Positions 18,302 to 26,262 of a stretch of 64,000 nt of DNA are shown here, piece after piece. Source of the stretch: Flectobacillus longus (GTDB lineage: Bacteria; Bacteroidota; Bacteroidia; Cytophagales; Spirosomataceae). The position numbers and the translations under genes are program-made. Location of the stretch: positions 62,001 to 126,000 of the forward strand of contig NZ_JASHIC010000015.1 in NCBI RefSeq assembly GCF_030056705.1, written 5' to 3'. How positions within the stretch are numbered: position 1 is the stretch's first letter; the number at the start of each line of letters is the position of its first letter. The notes beneath the pieces are model-generated. The model worked only from the letters and a program-made list of their open reading frames with translations. It ran no database searches and was not told the DNA's origin.

Positions 18302-18536
18302 CTGATAAAAAGTCGCTCAACGTTCTTAATTTAACTTGACCTTTTTTATGAAGATGAATTTCATCTAAACCTTCTTTTATTTTTGCCTTCAACTCTTCTT
18401 TGCTAAATGTAGTGTCCTCATCAAGAAGCATTGAGGCTATTCTTAACCTATCTTTTTGAGGTAATTGCTTTGCTAAATCCACCAATTGATTAATGGTAAG
18501 TTGGATGTTAGTATTAAGGTTAATTGTCTTTCCCAT
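18294..18536 (-). CDS. Type II antitoxin
   Basis: 80 residues. N-terminal NLNTNIQLTINQLVDLAKQLPQ and KDRLRIASMLLDED resemble the short helical antitoxins that accompany RelE-like toxins in Bacteroidota and Cyanobacteria; the C-terminal half (EELKAKIKEGLDEIHLHKKGQVKL) is the likely toxin-binding arm. No classic DNA-binding domain is obvious. First gene of the pair, overlapping the toxin by 8 bp. Confidence 0.82.
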   Translation of the reverse strand: MGKTINLNTNIQLTINQLVDLAKQLPQKDRLRIASMLLDEDTTFSKEELKAKIKEGLDEIHLHKKGQVKLRTLSDFLSDV

Positions 18537-18667
18537 AGCCTAATCCTTGAGTGTTTTTTAATTTAATTCTGGACAAAGAAATTGTTACAACACTAAGTTA
18601 AACAATACTAGTAATATCTACAACGTCAAAACCCTCAGCAAATTATAATGATAAGCATAGGGGAAAC

Positions 18668-19777
18668 CTATTTCCCTAACTGACCCATTTCCAAAAACAT
18701 AGCTCTAAAGCAATTGGCGGAGGTGTTTTCTTCAGCAGGTTTGGTAGTGTTTTTTCCATAAAACTCGTCCATAAAAGATTCTGCACTAGACCATACCGTT
18801 TGCATCATACCTTGAAAATGTGGCTTCATAATGGCTGTAGAGGATTGGCGAAATCTGACCATATCTTGTGTTTGAATCACAGCGAATTTAGGCATTCTCC
18901 ATGGGCAAGTAATGACGTTGAAGCCTTTCATCGCAAAATAAACTGCCGTTTGGTCAGGTCTTTCATAATGCCAATCGCAGATAGTTACATCTTTGGCAAT
19001 CAAATCAATGGCACGGTGAGTATTGTTAAAACTTCCTTCCCACATACCGATGCCAGTGGTTTTTCCATCGATTAGTCGGTCGCCCCAAATCCAGAGTTTT
19101 CTGTTTTTTAGAGCCAAATGATTTCTAATTTCGTTGACTTCTCCTGCGAATAGTTCTGCCTTGTCTCGACCAGCGCAACGTGGACATTTGTCATCGCCAA
19201 TGTAGAAGACTTCGTCCATTCCCGCATGAAACGCATCCGTTTCAAAAACATCACAAATTTCATCTACTAATTCAAATACTATTTTATGAACGTTTGGGTG
19301 AAGTGGGCAATAACTTTTGCAATACAAGCCATCAGAGTTTGGCCACACGTATTTTTCTGGCATTTTGACCCATGGCGTTTCATCAAATTCGGGATAAACT
19401 CTCAATAAATTGTGCGTAGTACTCGCCCATGACTGGTGCCCCAATAGATTAATCTGTGGGATTAGTTGAATATTATTTTTCTTGCATACCGCAACCAATT
19501 TCTTAATATCCTTTTTGGATAATGCCTCTGGATCTCGAAGTTCAGGATGACTTTCAAACTGGTAATTGTAGTCCACACGCAACAGTAAGGTATTTACCTG
19601 ACGGGTTACCAATTCATCTTCTACAAACTTAATAAAATCGTTTAGTCGTTGCGTTTTGGGGGCAGTAATACAAAAAGCACGGGTGGGAATCAAACTATCA
19701 ATTTTGGATTGAGCAAATAAGTTGGAATGCAATAAAACTCCCATCAGGAGCAAAAGGAAGTGTAAAAATTTTGTCAT
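18668..19777 (-). CDS. Secreted GH20-like glycoside hydrolase
   Basis: 369 residues with a signal peptide (about 1-23, ending LFAQ). The catalytic Asp-Glu pair of family GH20 appears in FHAGMDEVFYIG (Asp188, Glu189), and the TIM-barrel strand QLIPQINLLGHQSW (103-117) precedes it. It would hydrolyse terminal N-acetylhexosamine using substrate-assisted catalysis, but it lacks the N-terminal GH20b domain and is shorter than typical hexosaminidases (500-750 residues), so it belongs to the small single-domain group with uncertain substrate. Cysteines in KCPRCAGR and YCKSYCPLH are unusual for the family and could form disulfides. Single-gene unit. Confidence 0.82.
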   Translation of the reverse strand: MTKFLHFLLLLMGVLLHSNLFAQSKIDSLIPTRAFCITAPKTQRLNDFIKFVEDELVTRQVNTLLLRVDYNYQFESHPELRDPEALSKKDIKKLVAVCKKNNIQLIPQINLLGHQSWASTTHNLLRVYPEFDETPWVKMPEKYVWPNSDGLYCKSYCPLHPNVHKIVFELVDEICDVFETDAFHAGMDEVFYIGDDKCPRCAGRDKAELFAGEVNEIRNHLALKNRKLWIWGDRLIDGKTTGIGMWEGSFNNTHRAIDLIAKDVTICDWHYERPDQTAVYFAMKGFNVITCPWRMPKFAVIQTQDMVRFRQSSTAIMKPHFQGMMQTVWSSAESFMDEFYGKNTTKPAEENTSANCFRAMFLEMGQLGK

Positions 19778-19937
19778 AGTGAGGTTGAATTTAAAAATTG
19801 GGTTGAGTACGCAATTTGCTTAAATTCAGTTCTGCATGCAAATGACTAACAGATAGGGCAGGGTAGGTATAAGAGAGGTTGTTAGAATACTTTAAATAAA
19901 AAGTAAGATTCTGGAATTTAGGGTCTTACAGATAGGG

Positions 19938-20432
19938 TTATTGTGAAAGTTTTTTTCTCAATGCGATGATTTGAAACGTTACTCCAACAAGAAACAATAC
20001 CAGACAAATACCAACTAATTTGGCTACTAATGGGTCATCTGGACTACTTGCCCATGGGTGCTCCAATGGCAAACGAGTTGTGGTTTCGGTCACACCTGGT
20101 ACTAAGTGAAAGAAGAATGTCAGCGAATAAGCGACTTTTTCAATATAGGGTGAGTATTTACCCAAAGGCTGATTTGCTTTCTGTGCAAGATAAATGACTC
20201 CTAGCACAGCCAAGGTAATGATTCCAAGTACATGTGGCTTGCCAAATCCGCCATGTTGAAAAATACCAAAACCTGTTAGGCAGGTAAAAATTGTGGCAAT
20301 AACATACGTTTTACCAAGTGAATTATTCCATGTGATTTCTTTTAGTTTAATCAGCGAAATTGCACCAGCAAAAACTGCGACTAGACTAATTATTGTGTGA
20401 ATGATTCCAAGAGAAGTAAGTCCAAACATCAT
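19938..20432 (-). CDS. Multi-pass membrane protein, unknown function
   Basis: 164 residues with five likely membrane helices: IIHTIISLVAVFAGAISLI, TYVIATIFTCLTGFGIF, VLGIITLAVLGVIYLA, VAYSLTFFFHLVPG and LVGICLVLFLVGVTFQII. GIFQHGGFGKPHVLG and FFFHLVPGVTETTTRLP hold several histidines, which could bind heme or metal, but I cannot name a family beyond DUF2306-like small membrane proteins. Two adjacent ATGs (20432, 20429) can start it. Confidence 0.7.
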   Translation of the reverse strand: MMFGLTSLGIIHTIISLVAVFAGAISLIKLKEITWNNSLGKTYVIATIFTCLTGFGIFQHGGFGKPHVLGIITLAVLGVIYLAQKANQPLGKYSPYIEKVAYSLTFFFHLVPGVTETTTRLPLEHPWASSPDDPLVAKLVGICLVLFLVGVTFQIIALRKKLSQ

Positions 20433-20528
20433 ATTTGTAGGGTTTAGGAAATGAAATGATACATTTACCTAAATATACAAAAATGCTATGTTAATTCGTA
20501 AACTATTGTAAAATAGAGTGTTATTTCT

Positions 20529-20556
20529 TTAGTGGGCGACTGAAGGCGCCCACTAA
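20529..20556 (-). terminator. Hairpin downstream of the beta-barrel gene
   Basis: TTAGTGGGCG (20529-20538), 8-base loop, CGCCCACTAA (20547-20556), a perfect 10-bp stem. On the minus strand it follows the stop at 20628 by about 70 bp and is trailed by AAGAAATAACAC, so there is no strong U tract; it could also be a REP-type hairpin. Confidence 0.5.
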
Positions 20557-20627
20557 GGGTAAGAGTATTAGAAAACACTAAATGTGAAATAAAAGCCCCA
20601 TTCACTCAAACACTCAATTCCACACGC

Positions 20628-23114
20628 CTAATTACCCCCACTTTTTACCCGATTTTTTTCATCCTCTAAGCCCGTGTTTCTTTGGCGTGCTCCTGCAATT
20701 TTACTGTTGCCAAAACGGTAAGAAAAATTGATACGTACCACACGACTTTCCCATTTGTTTCTGAGCTGAACATTAATATCGTTGAAGAGAAAAGTCCCAT
20801 TAAAGTGTTGAGTCCAGAAAATATCGTTGATATTTAATTTGATGGATGCTTTGTCATTCATCATCTTTTTCTGGATGCCAAAAGAAACTGCTCCCATCGG
20901 ATTCCCAGCTAGTTGACCCTCAATAAATGGCGACAGATACCAGCCGCTCAACTCAACTGAATATTTTCGAGGTAAGGTAAATTGATGCGTCATATTGGCG
21001 CTATAACTTGTTGCACGAGCATCGAAGGGCTGATAAATAGTGGTTGATGTGCCATTTGACTCAATCGTAGTTTTCGGAATTTCACCAACATAGTGATTAT
21101 TGTATAAATTAAAGTAGGTATTGCTAAACCACCATTTGGTAATTGGCATAGGTATCGAAAACGAAATACCTAGATTTTCTACATAGCCAATATTAATTTT
21201 GGTAACATTGGTCGTTTTTAGGGCATTATTTTGCTCTAAAATTTGTGTCATTATACCTTCTGTTCTGCTGTAGTTGATTGTAGTGGTTATACTCTCTTTG
21301 TAAGTATGCGACACTTCTACGGCATTGGTATATTGTGGCTGCAATAGCTCGTTTCCTCTTTGGTAGGTATAAGGGTCTAAGAAAAATAGGAAAGGGTTCA
21401 AATCTTCATAACTTGGTCGGTCGATGCGGCGACTGAATGAATACCCCAATTGATGATTTTTAGCGAGTTTTTGACGGAAAAATACACTTGGGAAAAAGTT
21501 GGTATAATGTCTGTCTAGCAAATCTTTGCCGAGTAAAGTCCCTTGTCCATTTGTATTTTCCATGCGTAAGCCCAACTGCATAGTCAGCTTTTTGAATTCT
21601 TTAGAATAGTTTATATATGCAGCGTTGATATTTTCCTTGTAAACAAAATCTCGTGTACGAGTAGGGTCCAGCACAGGCGTGTTATTATCCCCGACCAAGA
21701 AATCAAAGCGCATATCGTTGTTTGAGTTAACATAGCTAGATTTTAGACCAGCTTCAAACTTTGACGTCTTGTTGATAGGGTAAATAAGGTCAACCTTAAG
21801 CGAGTAAATATTGATTCTTGAGCCTGTTAAACCATCTTCATTTCTGGTTTCTCGTAAAATATTTTGTGTGTCAAATTTGGAGGTTCTGTATTTCATCGAG
21901 TTGTCGGCATCATAACGAGCGTAGTCCAAATCGGCTGTAATTTCTTTCCCAGTTGAGTCGATTACATGCTTGAAATTCAGGTTAGTGGCATAATTTCCCC
22001 ATTTATTCCTCATAAAACCTAACGTCACAGAGGTCGTATCTAATTGATTCAAGGCGTTTTTAATAGCCGTTTGGTTGTTTCTGTCGTTATTCCAGTTACC
22101 ATTCATGCCATTAAACAAAATGCCAATCGTATTCTTTTTATCAATGAAATAATCGAGCCCAACTTTATAAGCCAGCGAGTTAATTCTTCGTTTCTCATCT
22201 GCTGACTGATTAAAACTTGATATTACTTTATCGCCTTCGAAGAACTTTCTGTCAATTTCTTGTAATTGAAAACTGTGGCGGTCATTTCCTGAAAAATTAC
22301 CGAATATATTGAGTTTTTCTTTTCGGTAATTCAAATTCAAACCTGCACTTTCTTTGGGTAATGACTGATAAAACCCATATCCTAATCCAAGATTGGCTGA
22401 ACCATTGAAGCCTAGATTTTGATTTTTTTTCAAGCGAATATTAATCACTCCTGCATTGCCAGCGGCGTCATATTTGGCAGGAGGGTTGGTCATAATTTCT
22501 ATCTTGTCCAACTGTGTCGATTGCATATTGCGAAGCATATTTGCCAAGTCACTCGATGACATATACGTTGGTTTTCCGTCGAGCATTACCATGACATTCT
22601 GTTTACCTTTCAAAGAAATATTTCCATCTTTATCGACGGTTACGCCAGGCGATTTTTCCAGAATCTCAATAGCAGTACTTCCTGCTGAAACGACGGAATT
22701 TTCAACATTGACAACTGTTTTATCTATCTGCTGTTCAATGAAAGGTTTTTTAGCCGTAACCACCACCTCGTTTAGTTCTTTGGATTCTTCAACCAATGTC
22801 AAATTAGAAAGGTTGATAGATGAATTTTCTGATGAAAGACTAAACTTGGGCGTGTAAAATTTCTGATAACCCAACTGAGAAATAGCGATTAGATAAGAGC
22901 CAAATTTGATTTTTTCGAATTCAAATGTTCCGTTAGCATCGGCCAAAGCACCTTTTACCAAACTAGAATCTTTGGCTTGTAAAAGCGTAATAGTCGCAAA
23001 CTCTACGATTTTACTTTTGTTGTCTGTAACCTGTCCTGTGATTTTTCCCTGTGCTTGAGTCCTGAAATTTGATAAAGTCAATAAAATCAGCAGCGTGTAA
23101 AAATAAGTTTTCAT
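20628..23114 (-). CDS. Outer-membrane beta-barrel protein with carboxypeptidase-like domain (TonB receptor family)
   Basis: 828 residues: signal peptide (1-21, ending TQAQ), a carboxypeptidase-regulatory-like beta-sandwich at about 23-105 (KITGQVTDNKSKIVEFATITLL), a connecting ELNEVVVTAKKPFIEQ segment, a plug domain (AIEILEKSPGVTVDKDGNISLKGK ... VMLDGKPTY), then an OMP_b-brl_3-type barrel to the C-terminus. These proteins are SusC/FecA-like but have no SusD partner and unknown cargo, often small peptides or metal complexes. Single-gene unit with 415 bp upstream. The C-terminus does not end in an aromatic residue (KNRVKSGGN), which is tolerated in this subfamily. Confidence 0.87.
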   Translation of the reverse strand: MKTYFYTLLILLTLSNFRTQAQGKITGQVTDNKSKIVEFATITLLQAKDSSLVKGALADANGTFEFEKIKFGSYLIAISQLGYQKFYTPKFSLSSENSSINLSNLTLVEESKELNEVVVTAKKPFIEQQIDKTVVNVENSVVSAGSTAIEILEKSPGVTVDKDGNISLKGKQNVMVMLDGKPTYMSSSDLANMLRNMQSTQLDKIEIMTNPPAKYDAAGNAGVINIRLKKNQNLGFNGSANLGLGYGFYQSLPKESAGLNLNYRKEKLNIFGNFSGNDRHSFQLQEIDRKFFEGDKVISSFNQSADEKRRINSLAYKVGLDYFIDKKNTIGILFNGMNGNWNNDRNNQTAIKNALNQLDTTSVTLGFMRNKWGNYATNLNFKHVIDSTGKEITADLDYARYDADNSMKYRTSKFDTQNILRETRNEDGLTGSRINIYSLKVDLIYPINKTSKFEAGLKSSYVNSNNDMRFDFLVGDNNTPVLDPTRTRDFVYKENINAAYINYSKEFKKLTMQLGLRMENTNGQGTLLGKDLLDRHYTNFFPSVFFRQKLAKNHQLGYSFSRRIDRPSYEDLNPFLFFLDPYTYQRGNELLQPQYTNAVEVSHTYKESITTTINYSRTEGIMTQILEQNNALKTTNVTKINIGYVENLGISFSIPMPITKWWFSNTYFNLYNNHYVGEIPKTTIESNGTSTTIYQPFDARATSYSANMTHQFTLPRKYSVELSGWYLSPFIEGQLAGNPMGAVSFGIQKKMMNDKASIKLNINDIFWTQHFNGTFLFNDINVQLRNKWESRVVRINFSYRFGNSKIAGARQRNTGLEDEKNRVKSGGN

Positions 23115-23529
23115 GATTGAGAAGAATTAAGTTTAGTTGTATGCTTTTATTTTTGATAGGTGAAGGGTATTTGTGGCTTGGATGCAGGGGAGGAGCAAAA
23201 GGTTACGGGAAAAATAAAAAATTGAAAAACACACTTCTGGGTATTCATTGTTTTATTCATTTTTGTTGATGCAAAATTGCACAATGAACACCCCAAAAAA
23301 GTAGCCCAATCCATCGATGCTGTAGTTGAATCGTGGATAGGGGGAGATTTTAATGTTATTTGTTATTTTGAAATAAGTAACAAGAAAGAATAAATTAATA
23401 ATATAGCTACGTTACACATTGAATATATCCTTCTGATTATGAGCTTATTCCAATAACTGGATATACTGTTAACTAATAACTTCCTTTTAATTGTTTGAAA
23501 AACTAAGTAAGTCAAAGCTCAATTTACCG
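23115..23529. other. Intergenic region without a recognised gene
   Basis: 415 bp between two minus-strand genes. It holds the upstream region of the beta-barrel gene, including the near-palindrome TGCAAAATTGCA at about 23270-23281. No convincing promoter box, repeat copy or small gene was seen. Confidence 0.5.
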
Positions 23530-24087
23530 TTACCCCAATCGATAGTGCATAGCCGTAACGCCTGTGTACGAGGGAGTAGCACTTATTAAGGTTAGGTTTT
23601 GGCGATTTTCAAGCAGATCAAAAATGCGCATTCCTTTAGCTATTAAAATCGGGTTGACCAATAAATACATTTCATCAATATGTCTACCAGCTAGGAGGGA
23701 CGATACAAAGCTTACACCGCCATATACGAGGATATCTTTTCCTGTTTGGTTTTTCAGTCGAGAAATTTCATCTGCTAAGTCGCCTTTAGCTAAAGTGGTA
23801 TTTTTTCCAAATGGAGCATCAAGGGTTTTACTAAAAATAACTTTTGGTGTATTCACCATTTTCTGAGCAAACTCAATTTTGGGATTTTCTTCCTCAAAAT
23901 TCTCAAAATGAGGAATAAAAGCCTCTGCCATCTTTCTGCCAATAAGGATAGTATCTGAGCTATCCGCCAAATCATTGATAAGTTGCCAGTGTTTAGTATC
24001 GCCTCTTGTGACCCAATCCTCCTCTCCATTTGGACCCGCCACAAATCCATCAACAGAAATTTGCATTTGCAATCTTAATTTTCTCAT
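23530..24087 (-). CDS. Dihydrofolate reductase-like / RibD C-terminal domain protein
   Basis: 185 residues of the RibD C-terminal (pfam01872) type: MRKLRLQMQISVDGFVAGPNGEEDW opening, TILIGRKMAEAF near 50, a KVIFSKTLD strand, DILVYGGVSFVSSLL (the conserved GG nucleotide-binding segment) and HIDEMYLLVNPILIAKG. It is the short single-domain group (YyaP/YwjB-like), common in Bacteroidota and of unknown substrate, predicted NADPH-dependent. Cytoplasmic, single-gene unit. A TAAATTTG -7 box lies 12 bases before the ATG. Confidence 0.88.
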   Translation of the reverse strand: MRKLRLQMQISVDGFVAGPNGEEDWVTRGDTKHWQLINDLADSSDTILIGRKMAEAFIPHFENFEEENPKIEFAQKMVNTPKVIFSKTLDAPFGKNTTLAKGDLADEISRLKNQTGKDILVYGGVSFVSSLLAGRHIDEMYLLVNPILIAKGMRIFDLLENRQNLTLISATPSYTGVTAMHYRLG

Positions 24088-24098
24088 AGTTTTTTATT

Positions 24099-24106
24099 CA
24101 AATTTA
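24099..24106 (-). promoter_or_regulatory. Candidate -7 box TAAATTTG for the DHFR-like gene
   Basis: Plus-strand CAAATTTA is TAAATTTG on the minus strand and fits TAnnTTTG, 12 bp upstream of the ATG at 24087. It would give a very short leader. No clear -33 element. Confidence 0.35.
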
Positions 24107-24179
24107 AGCGATTGAATAAAAAAACACCATAATTGTTACGTCGATTTTGATGGGTAAATACGATAAAATAAAGGTTTGA

Positions 24180-24392
24180 CTAATCTATAAGTTCTTCACA
24201 ATCATATCCATTTTCTTGCATCAGTTGTATTACTTGTTGGGTTACTTCAAATGAGCTTTCGATACGCAGAACTTTATCACAATCTTCCAAATCGAAACTC
24301 CAATGGCAGGAAGGAAAATGCCTTTTCAGAAGTTTAGAAATACCTTCCTTTTGCAATTGATTAGCAATATTAGTTTTAAAAACAAATACCAT
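24180..24392 (-). CDS. Small HMA-like (ferredoxin-fold) protein without CxxC
   Basis: 70 residues from the ATG at 24392 (MVFVFKTNIANQL), chosen over an upstream TTG because that region is really the end of the broken rhodanese gene in another frame. Pattern: a beta strand, QKEGISKLLKRHFPSCHWSFDLEDCDKVLRIES, and VIQLMQENGYDCEELID, matching the small heavy-metal-associated-domain-like proteins that are frequent in Bacteroidota. The metal-binding CxxC is absent, so it is unlikely to carry copper. It is the last gene of a TetR-controlled operon; two bases separate it from the stop of the rhodanese remnant. Confidence 0.75.
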   Translation of the reverse strand: MVFVFKTNIANQLQKEGISKLLKRHFPSCHWSFDLEDCDKVLRIESSFEVTQQVIQLMQENGYDCEELID

Positions 24393-24394
24393 GT

Positions 24395-24703
24395 TTAATG
24401 CTTCTGTTCGTTGATAATTTTTTCTAAATCTATCCAAGCTCCTCCATTAAAGACTTTTCGAAAACCTTTTTCTCTAAGAATACTCTCAACTTTCACACTT
24501 CTTAAGTATTAATGCAAAATAAAATTGCACTAATACGCTTTAAGCTGTAAGCCGTAGGTATTAGGCAAAAATGTATTCATGATTTCATTAATAACAATTT
24601 TATACTACCAGCCTATAGCATATCGCTTATTGCGATCTTCTTAAGTTCGGTATCCCAAATAAATAAGAAGGATAGAAACAGTGACAATAATCGCTATTTT
24701 CAT
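24395..24703 (-). pseudogene. Rhodanese-like gene destroyed by deletion and repeat insertion
   Basis: The gene's ATG at 24703 overlaps the stop of the DUF3817 gene (ATGA). It encodes a membrane-anchor start of 20 residues (MKIAIIVTVSILLIYLGYR) and then meets a stop at 24643-24641. After a repeat element (24508-24636) a second open piece encodes YLRSVKVESILREKGF and RKVFNGGAWIDLEKI, the C-terminal end of a rhodanese domain, stopping at 24397-24395. The catalytic cysteine loop and roughly 70 residues between are missing. Both ends keep their operon junctions (ATGA before, a 2-base gap after), so an intact small membrane-anchored rhodanese once stood here. Confidence 0.7.
24508..24636 (+). mobile_element. 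Dispersed repeat A, copy flanked by 10-bp direct repeats
   Basis: The element begins ATTAATGCAAAATAAAATTG (with the flanking GT it forms a hairpin GTATTAATGCAA/TTGCACTAATAC), continues TAAGCTGTAAGCCGTAGG and TGTATTCATGATTTCATTA and ends CAGCCTATAGCATATCGC. The sequence CTTCTTAAGT stands directly on both sides (24498-24507 and 24637-24646). That is what a transposition event leaves as target-site duplication. It lies in the broken rhodanese gene. No coding capacity. Confidence 0.7.
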
Positions 24704-25011
24704 GATTCCTTTATGTTTTTGAAAATTTTATGGTCAATATAAAAAGTACCGAAAGGAATAAAACACGCGACTATTATCTTCCAAGTGGTTGTTCTGAATT
24801 TCCAGTTTTGTTCTATCGCCAAACTCATTGTATTGAGTACAAATACCAGAAAAATTGCCCCATGAATAGGACCTAAAAATTTTGATAGTGCAGGATTATG
24901 AAAAAGATGTTTCATGGGAATAGCCACGAAAATGAGCACCAAAAGAGATAGCCCTTCTAAGAAACCGATGATGCGTATACGTCCAAGTTTTGTTTTGAAT
25001 AATGTGAGCAT
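24700..25011 (-). CDS. DUF3817-family membrane protein
   Basis: 103 residues with three likely membrane helices and the family pattern IRIIGFLEGLSLLVLIFVAIPMKH, LGPIHGAIFLVFVLNT and PFGTFYIDHKIFK. Function of DUF3817 is unknown; members often sit with small transporters or stress-response genes. The stop overlaps the next gene's start by ATGA, so it is translationally coupled to the broken rhodanese gene. It follows the 152-residue membrane protein by 29 bp. Confidence 0.88.
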   Translation of the reverse strand: MLTLFKTKLGRIRIIGFLEGLSLLVLIFVAIPMKHLFHNPALSKFLGPIHGAIFLVFVLNTMSLAIEQNWKFRTTTWKIIVACFIPFGTFYIDHKIFKNIKES

Positions 25012-25040
25012 ATAGAATAAAAATTAAAGGATGAGGAGTT

Positions 25041-25499
25041 CTACCTGAAATAAGGTCTGTGTGCAAATGGTGAAAAAGGCCAAGGTATGGCAATGAAAAT
25101 AATCAAGAGCGATACCGAAAACCAAACAAGTATAGTTCTGAACTTTTCGGAATCGGTGGTTTGCCGCTTTGATTTGGCAGACCCAATTGTAATAAGAACT
25201 ATGGCAACTAGCATCAAAGTGCTATGAATAAGGCTAAAGAAAGTCATTTCTAATCGTTGAACAGCTTCTTTAAAATGCTGCATAAAATACCTGACGATAG
25301 GACTATTGAAATACAGGCTCATGCCAATCATCAATTGGACATGAGCAATAGTAGCAGTCCAATGTCGTATAGTATTATCCGTTTTTGAGAAAATCGCCTT
25401 CGAGTTATAGCCCCTATATGCTCGATAGATTGCCAATAGTAGGCTTGCCAAAACGAGCCACCGCATGAAGTTGTGATAAAAAGTAAGTGTTTGATACAT
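25041..25499 (-). CDS. Four-helix membrane protein (cytochrome b-like), unknown function
   Basis: 152 residues from the ATG at 25499 (MYQTLTFYHNFMRWLVLASLL); a TTG at 25523 overlaps the -7 promoter box and is unlikely. Four membrane helices, with histidines at the start (FYHNFMRW), in RHWTATIAHVQLMIG and in FFSLIHSTLMLVAIV, which is a pattern seen in heme-binding b-type cytochromes of Bacteroidota. First gene of a TetR-regulated operon; the promoter region holds a perfect 14-2-14 palindrome that should be the TetR operator. Confidence 0.7.
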   Translation of the reverse strand: MYQTLTFYHNFMRWLVLASLLLAIYRAYRGYNSKAIFSKTDNTIRHWTATIAHVQLMIGMSLYFNSPIVRYFMQHFKEAVQRLEMTFFSLIHSTLMLVAIVLITIGSAKSKRQTTDSEKFRTILVWFSVSLLIIFIAIPWPFSPFAHRPYFR

Positions 25500-25520
25500 C
25501 GCTTGATTTGTTTGATGTAA

Positions 25521-25560
25521 CAAAGGTATTCAAAAAACATACTAGTTAGTATGTTTTTTG
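25521..25560 (-). promoter_or_regulatory. TetR operator palindrome overlapping the operon promoter
   Basis: CAAAAAACATACTA (25531-25544), two central bases, and the perfect complement TAGTATGTTTTTTG (25547-25560). Directly beside it, plus-strand CAAAGGTA at 25521-25528 reads TACCTTTG on the minus strand, a TAnnTTTG -7 box 22 bp before the ATG at 25499. The palindrome thus covers the -10 to -40 region of the promoter, where a bound TetR repressor blocks RNA polymerase. The core ACATACT..AGTATGT is typical of TetR-family operators. It lies 10 bp after the TetR gene's stop codon. Confidence 0.75.
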
Positions 25561-25570
25561 AATAAAAAAA

Positions 25571-26161
25571 TTATCTGAGTGAATCAAGATAGGATTTAAG
25601 TTCCTTTAAATAAGGGATATACATAGTTTTGCTGTTCTCTAACTTGCCAAAATTTCGGATGCCCCAGTAGCTTGACATCACAAATATGGTTACACTTTGG
25701 GCATTTACATCTGGTCTAATTTGCCCATTTTGTTGACCTTTTTCAATGGCAGCAATTATATGAGTATGCCAAAGCTGAGTAATTTCATGCAATGCCAAAC
25801 TAAAATCCGAATGCCAAGGCGTCATTTCTTGCGTGAAATTGGCAGCAGGACAGCCGTATTCTACCTTCAAAAAATCATTTTCTAATAGTAGATGTTGCAT
25901 CAATTGATAAATGGCGTCCAGCGGATTTTCATTATTTTGAAGAGGCGCAATAAAACCAGCGGTTAGTTGTGGCTTAAGCAACTCGTTGATAATTGCCAAG
26001 CCCATTTCATCTTTAGTTTTGAAGTGGTAATAAAAAGCGCCTTTGGTAACTTTGGTCGTAGCAATGATATCATCTATGCTAGTGGTTTGATACCCTTTTG
26101 CATAAATTAATTCAAATGCTTTTTGTAAAATCATTAAACGTGTTGCTTCTGATTTTTTCAT
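25571..26161 (-). CDS. TetR/AcrR-family transcriptional regulator
   Basis: 196 residues from the ATG at 26161 (MKKSEATRLMILQKAFELIY); an ATG 18 codons upstream adds sequence outside the family. The N-terminal DNA-binding domain is textbook: AKGYQTTSIDDIIATTKVTKGAFYYHFKTKDEM. The effector half contains YGCPAANFTQEM and WHSDFSLALHEI, like TetR_C domains of the LmrA/YxaF type. It probably represses the downstream operon (membrane protein, DUF3817, rhodanese, HMA-like) through the palindrome at 25531-25560. The inducer is unknown. Confidence 0.9.
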   Translation of the reverse strand: MKKSEATRLMILQKAFELIYAKGYQTTSIDDIIATTKVTKGAFYYHFKTKDEMGLAIINELLKPQLTAGFIAPLQNNENPLDAIYQLMQHLLLENDFLKVEYGCPAANFTQEMTPWHSDFSLALHEITQLWHTHIIAAIEKGQQNGQIRPDVNAQSVTIFVMSSYWGIRNFGKLENSKTMYIPYLKELKSYLDSLR

Positions 26162-26262
26162 AGTTTGTAAAATCAAATTTTGAGTTTGGTATTCAGTAAA
26201 TGCTCTCATAAACAATGTTTTACCAAAAACTAAATGCCCAAATCTGGTAGCCCTGTAATTGC

